Of a stretch of DNA of 64,000 bases, positions 27,586-36,952 are shown piece by piece; the stretch's first letter is position 1; every line of letters starts with the position of its first letter. The translations under genes were made by a program, and so were the position numbers. The notes beneath the pieces were generated by a model, which was not told where the DNA came from, did no database searches, and saw only the letters and a list, made by a program, of their open reading frames with translations. Where the stretch lies: positions 1-64,000 of the forward strand of contig NZ_CALMZC010000023.1 in NCBI RefSeq assembly GCF_937873765.1, given 5' to 3'. This DNA is from an uncultured Thiothrix sp. GTDB taxonomy: Bacteria; Pseudomonadota; Gammaproteobacteria; Thiotrichales; Thiotrichaceae.

Positions 27586-28257
27586 ATGAATGAGAAAGTA
27601 TTGCTGATTGATGATCACACTTTATTTCGTGCGGGGCTGCAAGACTTGCTGGTACGGCGGGAAATTAATGTGGTCGCTGCGGTAGGGAGTGGAGATGAAG
27701 GCATTCGCAAAGTTGCGGAATTGAGTCCCGATATTGTGCTCTTGGATATGCGCATGCCAAATATGGATGGATTAGCTGTTTTGCGGCAATTACGTAAAAA
27801 TCATCCCACTCTCAAAGTAATTATGCTCACCACCAGTACTAATGAAAATGATTTGGTAGAGGCTTTACGTAGTGGTGCACGTGGCTATTTATTGAAGGAT
27901 ATTGAGCCGGATCAATTGGTCGTCGCTTTACGGGATGTGCTAGCAGGACAGACTGCAGTTGCTCCAGAATTAACGCCGGTATTGGCTCGATTTGTGCGGG
28001 GCGAAAATGGGGATCTGAATGAAGGTAAAGCAGATAATCCGTTCTCAGAGTTGACGCCTCGTGAATATGAAATCCTCACATTGTTAGCAGAGGGGCAAAG
28101 CAATAAAGTGATTGCACGCAACTTAGGCATTTCTGATGGCACGGTGAAGCTGCATGTGAAAGCGATCTTACGTAAACTGAATGTGAGTTCGCGGATTACA
28201 GCGGCGGTGATGGCCGTTGAGCATGGTGTGCGTGCGAGTGCTTCTGAAGGTAGTTAA
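27586..28257 (+). CDS. NarL/FixJ-family response regulator
   Basis: A 223-residue regulator. The ATG at 27586 has AAGGAGG 8 bases upstream and is clearly better than the ATG at 27550. The receiver domain has the acidic pair IDDH, phospho-acceptor Asp in IVLLDMRMPNMDG, Thr in MLTTSTNE and Lys in GYLLKDI. The C-terminal LuxR-type helix-turn-helix reads LTPREYEILTLLAEGQSNK followed by ISDGTVKLHVKAILRKL. It is the likely partner of the kinase 26 bp upstream; targets are unknown, but the setting suggests control of sulfur or respiratory genes. Confidence 0.93.
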   Translation: MNEKVLLIDDHTLFRAGLQDLLVRREINVVAAVGSGDEGIRKVAELSPDIVLLDMRMPNMDGLAVLRQLRKNHPTLKVIMLTTSTNENDLVEALRSGARGYLLKDIEPDQLVVALRDVLAGQTAVAPELTPVLARFVRGENGDLNEGKADNPFSELTPREYEILTLLAEGQSNKVIARNLGISDGTVKLHVKAILRKLNVSSRITAAVMAVEHGVRASASEGS

Positions 28258-28266
28258 AGCTAACAT

Positions 28267-28728
28267 ATGGCTAAAACCTATAAAGCTTTAGTGGCGGAAG
28301 CTCTGCTTCAAATCCGCGAAATTTTTCCTTGGGATTTGCAAGAACTGCTAGCCAAGCAACCAGATACTTTAGTCGTTGATATTCGTGAAGCCAATGAGTT
28401 TGCACTCTGCTCTATTCAGCAATCTATCCTCGTGCCACGCGGCATTTTGGAAAGTGCTTGCGAATGGGGCTATTCCGATACAGTGCCTGCTTTAGTGCAA
28501 GCACGTCAGCAAGCTGTGGTGTTAGTCTGTCGTTCTGGCAATCGAAGTGCTTTGGCGGCTTTAACCTTGCAGCAGCTTGGTTATGAGCAAGTGTATTCGC
28601 TAAAAACTGGGATTCGTGGCTGGAATGATTATGAGTTGCCATTGATGGATCAATGGGGACGAGCAGTCGACGGAGAGCAGGCGGATCAATGGCTTAATCC
28701 GCCGATTATTATACAGGATGCAGTTTAG
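28267..28728 (+). CDS. Rhodanese-domain protein
   Basis: A 153-residue cytosolic single-domain rhodanese with active-site loop VCRSGNRS (Cys carries the persulfide), preceded by the family motifs [10 protein letters not shown] and VPRGILE. The N-terminal 30 residues and a C-terminal extension ([19 protein letters not shown]) lie outside the fold. It probably transfers sulfane sulfur. It lies 9 bp after the response regulator on the same strand, continuing the dsrN-dsrR unit. It is convergent with dapD and overlaps its end by 4 bp. Confidence 0.88.
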   Translation: MAKTYKALVAEALLQIREIFPWDLQELLAKQPDTLVVDIREANEFALCSIQQSILVPRGILESACEWGYSDTVPALVQARQQAVVLVCRSGNRSALAALTLQQLGYEQVYSLKTGIRGWNDYELPLMDQWGRAVDGEQADQWLNPPIIIQDAV

Positions 28729-29549
28729 ATGCCGCGTAATAGCTCGTTAATTCCTACTTTACTACGTGTTTTGGCATCGACACGCTTCACAATCACCGCA
28801 CAGTAAAGGCTGCATTTGCCATCGGCTGAAGGTAAATTGCCAGAGACGACGACTGAGCCAGCAGGAATCCGGCCATAGATGATTTCATCATTCTCACGGT
28901 CATAAATGCGCGTGCTTTGACCGATGTAAACACCCATTGAAATAACCGAACCTTCTTCAACGATCACGCCTTCGACGACCTCTGAACGTGCGCCAATAAA
29001 ACAATTATCTTCGATAATGGTGGGTGCAGCTTGCAATGGCTCTAATACACCACCAATACCTACACCACCCGACAAATGCACATTCTTACCAATTTGTGCA
29101 CAAGAGCCAACAGTTGCCCATGTATCCACCATTGTGCCAGTATCCACATAAGCACCGATATTCACATACGAGGGCATCAATACCGTACCAGAGGCAATAA
29201 AAGAACCACGGCGGGCGATGGCTTGGGGTACAACCCGAATACCACTGGCTGCGAATGCTTCGCTGGTCATATCGGCGAATTTAGATGGTACTTTGTCATA
29301 GTATTGAGTGCAGCCACCGGCCATGACCACATTGTCATTCATGCGGAAAGAGAGCAGCACCGCTTTTTTCAGCCATTCATTCACCACCCATTTGCCTACA
29401 TCTTGGCGCTCAGCCACACGGGCTTGACCTCTATCGAGTAATTCTAGAGCAGAGTTGACTGCCTCACGGGTAGTAGCATCAACATTTTTTGGGGTAATTT
29501 CAGCGCGGCGTTCAAAGGCGGCTTCTATAGTAGCTTGCAAATCAGACAT
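28725..29549 (-). CDS. dapD: 2,3,4,5-tetrahydropyridine-2,6-dicarboxylate N-succinyltransferase
   Basis: A 274-residue trimeric left-handed beta-helix acyltransferase of the succinylase route to diaminopimelate and lysine; it transfers succinyl from succinyl-CoA. The start at MSDLQ gives the canonical length of the E. coli enzyme and has GGAGA just upstream. Landmarks are [25 protein letters not shown]-type hexapeptides, [15 protein letters not shown] and [10 protein letters not shown]. It lies 20 bp downstream of dapC, so the pair is an operon. Confidence 0.97.
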   Translation of the reverse strand: MSDLQATIEAAFERRAEITPKNVDATTREAVNSALELLDRGQARVAERQDVGKWVVNEWLKKAVLLSFRMNDNVVMAGGCTQYYDKVPSKFADMTSEAFAASGIRVVPQAIARRGSFIASGTVLMPSYVNIGAYVDTGTMVDTWATVGSCAQIGKNVHLSGGVGIGGVLEPLQAAPTIIEDNCFIGARSEVVEGVIVEEGSVISMGVYIGQSTRIYDRENDEIIYGRIPAGSVVVSGNLPSADGKCSLYCAVIVKRVDAKTRSKVGINELLRGI

Positions 29550-29569
29550 CAATCTCTCCAAAGCAGATC

Positions 29570-30763
29570 TTACAATTGTTCAATGACATGGCGGATGCGT
29601 TCTGCCGCCTCGATACATTCTTTTTGAGTAGCCACTAAAGCCATGCGCACGCGATTTTGCCCGGGATTACCCGTTGCGGTTTCGCGTGATAAATAGCTGC
29701 CGGGGACAATATGTACATTCGCCCATGCGACTAGTTCTTTAGTAAAGGCTTGATCATCAATGGGTGTGACTGGCCATAAATAAAAACCAGCATCCGGTTT
29801 TTTCACATCCATAACAGGTGCTAAAATCTCCAGAACCGCAGCGAATTTAGCCCGATATTGATCACGATTAGCCCGTACATGCGCTTCATCTTGCCAAGCA
29901 ACGATACTAGCGGCTTGAAAAGGCGGTGGCATCGCACAACCCTGATAGGTTCGATACAGCAAAAACTTCGCTAAAATTTCAGCATCACCTGCAATAAATC
30001 CAGAACGCATCCCCGGTGCATTCGAGCGTTTGGATAAACTATGAAATACCACACAATGTTTATAGGCGCTATTCCCCATTTGTGCAGCGGCTTGGAGCAA
30101 ACCTACTGGAGGTTTAGCTTCATCAAAGTACAACTCGGAATAACATTCATCAGAAGCAATCACAAAATTATATTGCTGTGCCAAATTAATCAGCTTTTGC
30201 AATTGGGCAATCGACATGACCGCGCCAGTGGGGTTGCCCGGTGTGCAGATATACAGTAGTTGGCAACGCTCCCAAAGCTCAGGAGATACCACATCGAAGT
30301 CAGGGATAAAGCCATGTTCTTCCCTGCAATTTAGATAAACTGGCTCAGCCCCCGCGAGAAACGCAGCACCTTCATAAATTTGATAGAAAGGATTTGGCAT
30401 AAGTACAGCAGGTCGGTCTTTGCGATCAACAATGGCTTGGGCAAAGGCAAACAAGGCTTCACGGGTACCATTCACAGGCAACACATGTTGTTCAGGATCA
30501 ACTGAGTCGACTGGCAGTTGAAAGCGTTGTATCAGCCATGCACTAATCGCTTGACGCAAATTGGCATCACCCTTAGTTAACGGGTAGGTCTCTAAGCCTT
30601 GTAAATGCTCGGTGACCGCTTGATAGATGAATTCCGGCGTTGGGTGTTTAGGCTCACCAATTGCCAAAGAGATATCTGGCTGGTTAGCGGGAATTACGCC
30701 TTTGAGAAGACTACGAATTTTTTCAAAGGGATAAGGGTGAAGCTGGTTTAAATCACTGTTCAT
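29570..30763 (-). CDS. dapC: Succinyldiaminopimelate aminotransferase
   Basis: A 397-residue PLP enzyme of fold type I that converts N-succinyl-2-amino-6-ketopimelate to N-succinyl-diaminopimelate, the step after DapD. The Schiff-base Lys lies in [16 protein letters not shown]; other landmarks are [34 protein letters not shown] and [12 protein letters not shown]. The gene is directly followed by dapD, supporting this assignment over a generic class I aminotransferase. Confidence 0.94.
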   Translation of the reverse strand: MNSDLNQLHPYPFEKIRSLLKGVIPANQPDISLAIGEPKHPTPEFIYQAVTEHLQGLETYPLTKGDANLRQAISAWLIQRFQLPVDSVDPEQHVLPVNGTREALFAFAQAIVDRKDRPAVLMPNPFYQIYEGAAFLAGAEPVYLNCREEHGFIPDFDVVSPELWERCQLLYICTPGNPTGAVMSIAQLQKLINLAQQYNFVIASDECYSELYFDEAKPPVGLLQAAAQMGNSAYKHCVVFHSLSKRSNAPGMRSGFIAGDAEILAKFLLYRTYQGCAMPPPFQAASIVAWQDEAHVRANRDQYRAKFAAVLEILAPVMDVKKPDAGFYLWPVTPIDDQAFTKELVAWANVHIVPGSYLSRETATGNPGQNRVRMALVATQKECIEAAERIRHVIEQL

Positions 30764-30818
30764 GCTAAGGACAGGGGCACCGGTTAGCTAAAGGAGTTGA
30801 GTATACAGTACAGATACC

Positions 30819-30847
30819 AAAAAAAGAAAAGCCTCCAAAAAGGAGGC
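30819..30847 (-). terminator. Rho-independent terminator of the cytochrome lipoprotein gene
   Basis: On the minus strand GCCTCC and GGAGGC form a 6-bp GC-rich stem with a 5-T loop, followed by a T-rich tract (30819-30830). It lies just after the stop at 30870. Confidence 0.85.
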
Positions 30848-30869
30848 CTTTCTGTATGAATGAAAGAAG

Positions 30870-32225
30870 TTATTTCACGCTAGATAGTATGAAATCTACC
30901 GCTGCTTTGACTTCGTCATCATTTAAAGCAGCATTCCCGCCTTTAGCAGGCATCGCATTTTTGCCTTTCAGTGCGTTGTTATAAAGTGAGTCCATACCGG
31001 CAGCAATACGTGGTGCCCATGCAGTTTTATCACCTAATTTAGGTGCATTCGCGACACCCATATCATGGCAACTAAAGCATAAAGAGCGATAAATTTGCTC
31101 ACCATTGATCGCGGGAGTAGGTGCTGCTTGAGTGGCAGGTGCTGTTGTAGTCTGAATTTGGCTTTGAGTAGCAGCAACAGAGGCTGGATTGGCAGCTTCG
31201 GTAGTGGCTGAAGCCATTGCAGGAGCTACTGTAGTTGTAGTTGACGCAGCTTCTGTTGGAGCTGCTGTCATAGTAGTGCTTGCGGCTGGAGCAGAAGTAC
31301 TGCTGCTAGAATCAATCGTCATTGAGCCCAAAGCGGGAGCTGTAGGCTGAGCAGCTGCAATTGTTTCAGTTGTAGTGACTGCTGTAGCTGTACTAGTAGC
31401 TGGTGCAACTTCTGTTGGAGCAGAACTGGCATTAGAGTCAATCGTCATTGAGCCTAAGGCAGGAGTAGCAGGTTGTGGAGTAGCTGTGTTAGCCACCTCA
31501 GTAGGCGGAGTCGTTGTTGCTGGTGCAGCATCTGTACCAGTACTCTGGCTTCCATCGATGGTCATCCCACCTAAAGCAGGTGTAGCGGCATTTGTAGTTA
31601 TTTCATTTGTAGCTGCAGCAGTGCCTGCGCTTGCATCCATAGGTTTGGCGGTTTCGGTAGCAGTAGCTTCTGTCATTGCTGCGGGTTGACTAGCAACTGT
31701 ATCAGTTGCTGATGCTGCGGTTGGCGTAGCTGCCTCTGTAGTAGCTTGAGTTGCAGTGCTAGCAGGTGCAGTTACTTCCGTTGCGGTCTTTGCAGCTTCA
31801 GTTGCAGTAGATTGGTTTGTAGTTTCGGTTACTACTGGCGTTGCAGCAACAGTTTGAGTCGATTCTGTTGCTGCTAGATTTATTTCGGTGGTCGCTTGAG
31901 CAGCAGGTTCAGTGCTTGTTTTAGCAGCTTCGGCTGTAGTTGCTGCTGCTTCAGCACTAGCACTCGCTGTTGGAGTGGTTTCACTAGCAGTTTGTGTCGG
32001 TGCTTCATTAGTTTTGGCTACCTCAGTAGCGGCTACAGCAGCTTCAGTCGTCGACTTGGCTGCTTCAGTAGGAACGGGAGTAGCTTGGGGGGCAGTGTCA
32101 GTAATGGCTTTAGCAGACTCAGTCGTTGAAGTCGTGGTTTCGGCTTTCTCGGTTTTCTCGCCACAGCCGCTTAATAAGCCTACTGTAAGGAAAAGGGTAG
32201 ATAGACTGACAACAACCTGTTTCAT
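30870..32225 (-). CDS. Cytochrome c lipoprotein with very long Ala/Thr linker
   Basis: A 451-residue protein. The lipobox is LLSGC near residue 20. About 345 residues of Ala/Thr/Glu/Pro low complexity follow (TTEAAK-like), including three copies of a PALG(S/G)MTIDS motif. The C-terminal 80 residues are a class I cytochrome c: heme attachment CFSCH, an axial Met candidate in NAMPAKGG, and a final helix VKAAVDFILSS as in cytochrome c5 proteins. The heme domain appears to be tethered at a long reach from the membrane, consistent with electron shuttling across the periplasm. It lies 28 bp downstream of a related lipoprotein gene. The linker length is unusual for the family. Confidence 0.88.
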   Translation of the reverse strand: MKQVVVSLSTLFLTVGLLSGCGEKTEKAETTTSTTESAKAITDTAPQATPVPTEAAKSTTEAAVAATEVAKTNEAPTQTASETTPTASASAEAAATTAEAAKTSTEPAAQATTEINLAATESTQTVAATPVVTETTNQSTATEAAKTATEVTAPASTATQATTEAATPTAASATDTVASQPAAMTEATATETAKPMDASAGTAAATNEITTNAATPALGGMTIDGSQSTGTDAAPATTTPPTEVANTATPQPATPALGSMTIDSNASSAPTEVAPATSTATAVTTTETIAAAQPTAPALGSMTIDSSSSTSAPAASTTMTAAPTEAASTTTTVAPAMASATTEAANPASVAATQSQIQTTTAPATQAAPTPAINGEQIYRSLCFSCHDMGVANAPKLGDKTAWAPRIAAGMDSLYNNALKGKNAMPAKGGNAALNDDEVKAAVDFILSSVK

Positions 32226-32253
32226 CGCGTAGCTCCCGGTTTTCTATTTAAAA

Positions 32254-32868
32254 CTAGTTAGTTTTTGGGGCTTCAGTAGTACCTTCTGGTTTTTTGCCTT
32301 CAGTTTCTTCATCCCCATCATCTTCAACAGCCGCTTTAGTAGCTTCGGCAGCGTTAGTGACTGCATTAGCAGCGCCTTGAGCCACATCACTGGCTGCATC
32401 AGCAGTTGCCTTAACTGCTTCTTTAGCACCTTCAGTGACTGCACCTGCAGCAGCAGCCGTGGCAGCGGCTGCATCTTGAGCAGTTTCTTTTACTGCTTCA
32501 CCCGCTGCTTGCCCTGCATTTTGTGCTGCATCTAAAGTAGTTTTCGCAGCTTCGCTAGTGGCTTCAACAGCAGTAGCCGCTGCATCTTTTACCGTTTCAG
32601 CAGCATTAGTAGCTGCTTCTGCAGTGGCTTTCGCGGCATCTTGAGTCGCTTGAGCAGCAGCTTCTGCAGTCGCTTTTGCTGCCTCTGCAGTAGCATCAGC
32701 CGCCTGTGCAGTGGCATCTGCTGCCTTTTCAGTTGCGGTAGCTGCATCTTGTGCTGCTTTTTCAGTAGTTTGACTAGGTGCCGCTGCATTTTCAGCTTTC
32801 TCACCACAACCTGCTAACAAACCTAAGGCTAGCATTAAAGCGGATAAACTGACGGTAACATTTTTCAT
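32254..32868 (-). CDS. Ala-rich LEA-like lipoprotein
   Basis: A 204-residue protein. Start chosen at MKNVTVSL with GGAGA upstream. The lipobox is LLAGC. The mature protein is almost entirely Ala/Thr/Lys/Glu with an irregular 11-residue periodicity (AAKATAEAAAQ, AAKATAEAATN, TVKDAAATAVE) predicting long amphipathic helices, as in LEA-type or apolipoprotein-like repeats, and an acidic tail (EDDGDEETEG). The signal peptide resembles that of the downstream cytochrome lipoprotein, suggesting shared ancestry of the 5' ends. The role is unknown; a structural or desiccation-protective envelope role is only a guess. Confidence 0.75.
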   Translation of the reverse strand: MKNVTVSLSALMLALGLLAGCGEKAENAAAPSQTTEKAAQDAATATEKAADATAQAADATAEAAKATAEAAAQATQDAAKATAEAATNAAETVKDAAATAVEATSEAAKTTLDAAQNAGQAAGEAVKETAQDAAAATAAAAGAVTEGAKEAVKATADAASDVAQGAANAVTNAAEATKAAVEDDGDEETEGKKPEGTTEAPKTN

Positions 32869-33149
32869 TAGATTATTCTCCAAAATTCAAAAAAATAGGT
32901 TAAATTAGCCTTAAATTGCCGCTAGCAATTACCATTAAATGCCTGAAAATAGTTAAATTCAGTCAATTGGGTAGGATGTGCGCATCCTAGGGAGCTTTGC
33001 TAGAGCTGTCAATTACCGTTCATTAATAGATACCTAAGCTAGCTGCATGAGTTTGCAGATTTTGTGCAGACCCAATAAAGCCTACAGCTAAGTACTTGTG
33101 ATTGCTAAGATTATAGATAAGAAAATTTGGGTAGGTGGTGGTGAAGTAG

Positions 33150-33602
33150 ATGGATGAGATTGGGAAAAACCTTGATTTTCTTCATGTGTTTCGAGGCAGT
33201 TTTCAAGGCGTATTGCGCTGGCCGCAATTAGATCAGTTATGGGCAACTGTTCTGAATGAATCACAAAGTCAGTGGTATCTGTATGCGGTTGGTGAAGCCC
33301 CCCCTGAGCAAGTAGCAAGTTCTATGCAAGTTCAGCAGTTTATTCAGGAAGTGGATGGTTTATTAAGGCGCGAGCATACGGAAGATTATTGCGGGATTGT
33401 GTATGTTGATAATTTTCAGCAACCTAGCTTGATTAAAATCTTTGATCCGCATAATTTAGGCACTATGTGTGGGAGTAAGGTGATGCAACCTTTACCGGCG
33501 TGGATTATCTCTAAATTAAAACCTATCGATTTGCCGCACACAGTACCTATGCCCCAAAATCGTCGGCGTTGGTGGCAACAATTATTCGCTATGCATAAAT
33601 AA
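33150..33602 (+). CDS. Conserved hypothetical protein
   Basis: A 150-residue soluble protein with no signal peptide or membrane helix. It contains FRGSFQGVLRWPQLDQLW, WYLYAVGEAPP, DYCGIVYVDN, IKIFDPHNLGTMCGS and PLPAWIISKLKP. I associate this pattern with small uncharacterised proteins of sulfur-oxidising gammaproteobacteria, without a known function. A GGTGGTGG stretch precedes the ATG. The next gene follows after 12 bp. The 281-bp gap upstream (32869-33149) shows no other feature. Confidence 0.75.
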   Translation: MDEIGKNLDFLHVFRGSFQGVLRWPQLDQLWATVLNESQSQWYLYAVGEAPPEQVASSMQVQQFIQEVDGLLRREHTEDYCGIVYVDNFQQPSLIKIFDPHNLGTMCGSKVMQPLPAWIISKLKPIDLPHTVPMPQNRRRWWQQLFAMHK

Positions 33603-33614
33603 GGAAAATGTTTC

Positions 33615-34157
33615 GTGTACCTCAGCAATGCTCGCTTAATTAGCCTGTTTATGGCTTTGCTTATTCTTACTCTAAGTTTATTGTGGCTATTAAGTAATAA
33701 GGCCAATCTGTCTACTTCGAGCGCTTTAAATGCTAACGAACCGGTACAGTTAGCTGCTGGGCAACCCGAAACTACAGCGGCTGAAAATAAAGTTAGCCCG
33801 ATTCCTAGTTTAGAGCCAGCTAAAGAAGTTATAGCGTCAGAAGCTTCAGTAGGCGCTCAGTCAGCACCATTGAGTGCAGCGCCTCCCAAAACTACACAGG
33901 TCGCTGTGATTCCTGACAATTTGGTTTTATCAGAGAAAGAGTTAAAAGCGCTGTCCACGAAAGAACGTAAACGTTATGAGAAGATGATGGAAAATTTGCA
34001 TTCACTGCGTGAGCAATCCACACAGCTTACTAGTGAGCGTCAGCGCCTAGAGCAGCAAATGACAGAGCTAGAACGGCGTAATCAAGAGCTGACCAAACAA
34101 TTGGAGGCGATCCGCCAAGCTAAAGCTAGCTCTGCAGATAATCAGGCGAAACCTTAA
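33615..34157 (+). CDS. Membrane-anchored coiled-coil protein
   Basis: A 180-residue protein starting at GTG, with AAGGAAA about 8 bases upstream. One N-terminal membrane helix (LFMALLILTLSLLWLL) is followed by a Ser/Ala/Pro-rich linker (residues 30-100) and a C-terminal coiled coil (about 105-170) rich in Glu, Arg and Gln (ERKRYEKMMENLHSLREQS). It probably projects into the periplasm. No family was recognised. It follows the hypothetical gene by 12 bp and is likely cotranscribed with it. Confidence 0.7.
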   Translation: MYLSNARLISLFMALLILTLSLLWLLSNKANLSTSSALNANEPVQLAAGQPETTAAENKVSPIPSLEPAKEVIASEASVGAQSAPLSAAPPKTTQVAVIPDNLVLSEKELKALSTKERKRYEKMMENLHSLREQSTQLTSERQRLEQQMTELERRNQELTKQLEAIRQAKASSADNQAKP

Positions 34158-34162
34158 TAATT

Positions 34163-34186
34163 TCCGCCACCTTTAGCGATGGCGGA
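34163..34186. terminator. Hairpin between convergent genes
   Basis: TCCGCCA and TGGCGGA form a perfect 7-bp stem with a 10-base loop between the stops at 34157 and 34200. T-runs are short on both sides; it is possibly bidirectional. Confidence 0.5.
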
Positions 34187-34199
34187 TTAATGCTCTATT

Positions 34200-34586
34200 T
34201 TAACGTTGTAAGACTGTCGCGTCACAGAATTTGCCGCTGACTAAAGGTTGTTGTTCGAGTGGATCTTGGTATTTCATATAAATCAGTTTAGATACACGAT
34301 TGACACAATATTGTGTGACGGGTTTGTTGGAGCGTGTTCTTAATCCATTTACAATTTCTCCACAAACAGCTTCGCCATTAAACATAGTTTGCCGCATGCG
34401 TGCAAAAGGAAAGACCCGTTTCTCGTTAGTTGGCAAATTGACAGTCATATACAAATAACCTTCGCCACTGAGCGTTTGTAGATAGTGTAAGTTTTTGCCA
34501 TCAGTACATTTAGCTTCCCACTGCTGAGCAGATGCAGCACCTGAGGCCATACATAAAGCCAAGGTCAGCAGCCAAATTTTTTTCAT
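34200..34586 (-). CDS. Small secreted hypothetical protein
   Basis: A 128-residue protein. The ATG at 34586 has AAGGAGA upstream and starts a clean Sec signal peptide (MKKIWLLTLALCMASGAASA). The mature protein has five Cys (EAKCTDG, AVCGEI, QYCVNR, FCDA and others spread evenly), suggesting disulfides in the periplasm. No known family was recognised. It lies downstream of mnmC in the same direction, with a gap of about 115 bp. Confidence 0.75.
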   Translation of the reverse strand: MKKIWLLTLALCMASGAASAQQWEAKCTDGKNLHYLQTLSGEGYLYMTVNLPTNEKRVFPFARMRQTMFNGEAVCGEIVNGLRTRSNKPVTQYCVNRVSKLIYMKYQDPLEQQPLVSGKFCDATVLQR

Positions 34587-34700
34587 GGGGGTTCTCCTTC
34601 TTGATTGTGTTTGGGGTTTAGAAAAGCAACTGAGTCTCAGACACATAACATGACTATGAACTATAGACGGGTCTTGGTGGTTTTGTAACCCACTCAAAGC

Positions 34701-36668
34701 TCAATCACGCTGTTGTTGTAGTTTCTTCAATAAAAATCGTGCTGGATGCAATTTGTAATAAAGACTGCGTTCAATTGGTAATGGTTCCCCAGTGATTAGC
34801 GCGGCTAATAATTCGCTGCACAACGGCGCTGTAGTTAAGCCCCGCGAACCATAGCCAGCACTAATAAATACACCAGTTTGGTAAGTGATTTGCGGCCAAG
34901 TTTTATACTTAGTGCCGTGCTGAATGCCTGCATAAGTTTGACGAAATAAGTCAGGGTCAGGTAAAGGCCCAACATACGGATAGCGATCTGGTGTTGTCAT
35001 CCGAATCGCTGCATGGCTACTTGTTTTGCTACCTAAAGTAGATGCAAATTCGGGTAGGTACTGTGCTAATTGCTGATAATTAAGTGCATCATCACTAGGT
35101 TTGATTGAGGGCGTGCTTTCCCCGCGTTCAAAGCTGGCACCAAAGATATGCTGGCCTGCTATGGCAGGGGTTAAATAGCCTTCATGCCCAAGTGTGAGTT
35201 TGAGTTGGCTAGTATAAAAACTCGCTGATGCTTGAGTGGTTTGTCCACGTACCGGCAGAAAAGGTAGAAAGTTACTTTGCTTAAACTGCCTTATATCTTT
35301 GCCATTGGCTAACACGACTACAGCAGACTCAGCCATAAGCTGATTGTCAGTATTGAGCACTCGCCAAGTTTTTTGCTCTGTTTGAACAAGAGCTAAGGCT
35401 TCAGTTTGTGTTTGCAGCGTAATTAAAGGATGTTGAGTGAGGGTTTTACATAGACTGCGTGGATATAAATAACCGGCTTGTGGGAAATAACTGCCTCCCA
35501 GAGTTAGCGGAATGCCTGCTAAGGTGGATGCCTCTGTTTTATCCAGTAACTGAATAAAGTCGCTAGGTAAGTCGCGTTCTTGTAAAGCATACCAACGCTT
35601 GGTTTCATGTGCGTTATGATTTAGTTGTAAAGAGCCTGATGCAAACCATTCTAAGTCTTTATTCGCAGACTCTCTGGCCAAACCTTTTAACTGGCGTATC
35701 GCATATAAAAACGCTTGCCGATAAAAACGCTCTCCCCAATCTGGCTCTGCAGTCATCTTCGGTGTAAGAATACCCGCACGATTGCCTGAAGCTTCCTGAG
35801 CTAGTTCTGCATGGCGCTCTAGCAATTGTACTTGCCAGCCGCGCAAGGCGAGAGCATAAGCGATTTGACAGCCTGCAAGGCCTGCCCCAATGACCGTAGC
35901 GGTGTGCGCCTTAATTTGTGATTTGGGTAAGCTAAACCAAGCTGTTTCTAAGTGATTGGAGCTAGCTCCCGTAAAGCTTGCGGCCAACATTTCCCGTTTC
36001 TGCCCAAAGCCCGGGCGTTTTTCCCAAGTAAATCCGGCTGCTTGTAGATCGCGTCGTACTTGGCCGGAGACAGTAAAGGTTGCTAAGGTACTGTTGGGTT
36101 TGCTATGCGCAGCGATGGCTTGAAATAGAGGAAATGACCACAGATCTGCGTTTTTTGCAGGGGCGAAGCCATCTAAATACCAAGCGTCGACCTGCGCTAC
36201 TAAGTCTTTGAGAGCATGCTCAGCTTCTGTGAAACACAAGGTTAATTTAACTTGGTGGTTAGCAAAATTTAGCTGATGAAAACCTGCGAGTACGGGCGGA
36301 TACTGGGTGAGTAGCTCCTGTGCGTATGCGGCTAGCTCTGACCAAGCAGCTAATAGTTCAGTAAGTTGGGTTTTAGGAATAGGGTGTTTTTCAAAAGAAA
36401 TATAATGCAGAGTTTGGCAGTGCTTTGGATCATTTTGCCAAGCCTGCCAAGTGGCTAAAAAATTTAAACCTGTGCCAAATCCAGTTTCAGCGATGACAAA
36501 TTGAGCCCTGCCTTGCCATGCTTTAGGCAGATCATTCCCCTGTAGGAACACATGGCGGCTTTCAGCTAAACCACTTTCACGAGAGAAATAGCGGTCACCG
36601 TAATCAGTGGCGAAGGGTAAACCATTCACATCCAGTTCGATTTTTGCAGGGTAAATTTCGGGTAACAT
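34701..36668 (-). CDS. mnmC: Bifunctional tRNA mnm5s2U biosynthesis enzyme MnmC
   Basis: A 655-residue fusion of the two MnmC activities that finish 5-methylaminomethyl-2-thiouridine at the tRNA wobble position. The N-terminal methyltransferase half (about 1-230) has ETGFGTGLNFLATW and WYLDGFAPAKNADLWS. The C-terminal FAD-dependent oxidase half starts with the dinucleotide motif VIGAGLAGCQIAYALALRG and contains GNRAGILTPKM and SAGYGSRGLTTAPL. The length matches the fused gammaproteobacterial form. The 284-bp gap to the divergent lytic transglycosylase shows no other feature. Confidence 0.97.
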   Translation of the reverse strand: MLPEIYPAKIELDVNGLPFATDYGDRYFSRESGLAESRHVFLQGNDLPKAWQGRAQFVIAETGFGTGLNFLATWQAWQNDPKHCQTLHYISFEKHPIPKTQLTELLAAWSELAAYAQELLTQYPPVLAGFHQLNFANHQVKLTLCFTEAEHALKDLVAQVDAWYLDGFAPAKNADLWSFPLFQAIAAHSKPNSTLATFTVSGQVRRDLQAAGFTWEKRPGFGQKREMLAASFTGASSNHLETAWFSLPKSQIKAHTATVIGAGLAGCQIAYALALRGWQVQLLERHAELAQEASGNRAGILTPKMTAEPDWGERFYRQAFLYAIRQLKGLARESANKDLEWFASGSLQLNHNAHETKRWYALQERDLPSDFIQLLDKTEASTLAGIPLTLGGSYFPQAGYLYPRSLCKTLTQHPLITLQTQTEALALVQTEQKTWRVLNTDNQLMAESAVVVLANGKDIRQFKQSNFLPFLPVRGQTTQASASFYTSQLKLTLGHEGYLTPAIAGQHIFGASFERGESTPSIKPSDDALNYQQLAQYLPEFASTLGSKTSSHAAIRMTTPDRYPYVGPLPDPDLFRQTYAGIQHGTKYKTWPQITYQTGVFISAGYGSRGLTTAPLCSELLAALITGEPLPIERSLYYKLHPARFLLKKLQQQRD

Positions 36669-36952
36669 AAAATGTAATGTTTAATTTTTATACGTAAAGT
36701 AGTAGATAAATTTTGGACAACCTATAAAAAATACTTGAATCAACTTTAGCTTAGAAACCTTCTAAGGCGCTAGTAGACTTGTTTTCGATAAAAACTATTA
36801 GAAAATTTAATTTTCAATCGAAAATAAAGATTAGCGACCCGATAGAAGCTTGTTATATAAAGCCATGATTTTTCAAGAAGCATTGAATGCGACTAAATCT
36901 GTGTAATCTTGACAAACGTAGATTTGTGTGCTTTGCAGCATAAAGTAGAGAA

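Noticed and set aside
31375-32232. Plus-strand Ala/Val-rich open frames opposite the cytochrome lipoprotein
   Set aside because: Complement of GCT/GCA/ACT-rich linker codons; no start signals or domains.
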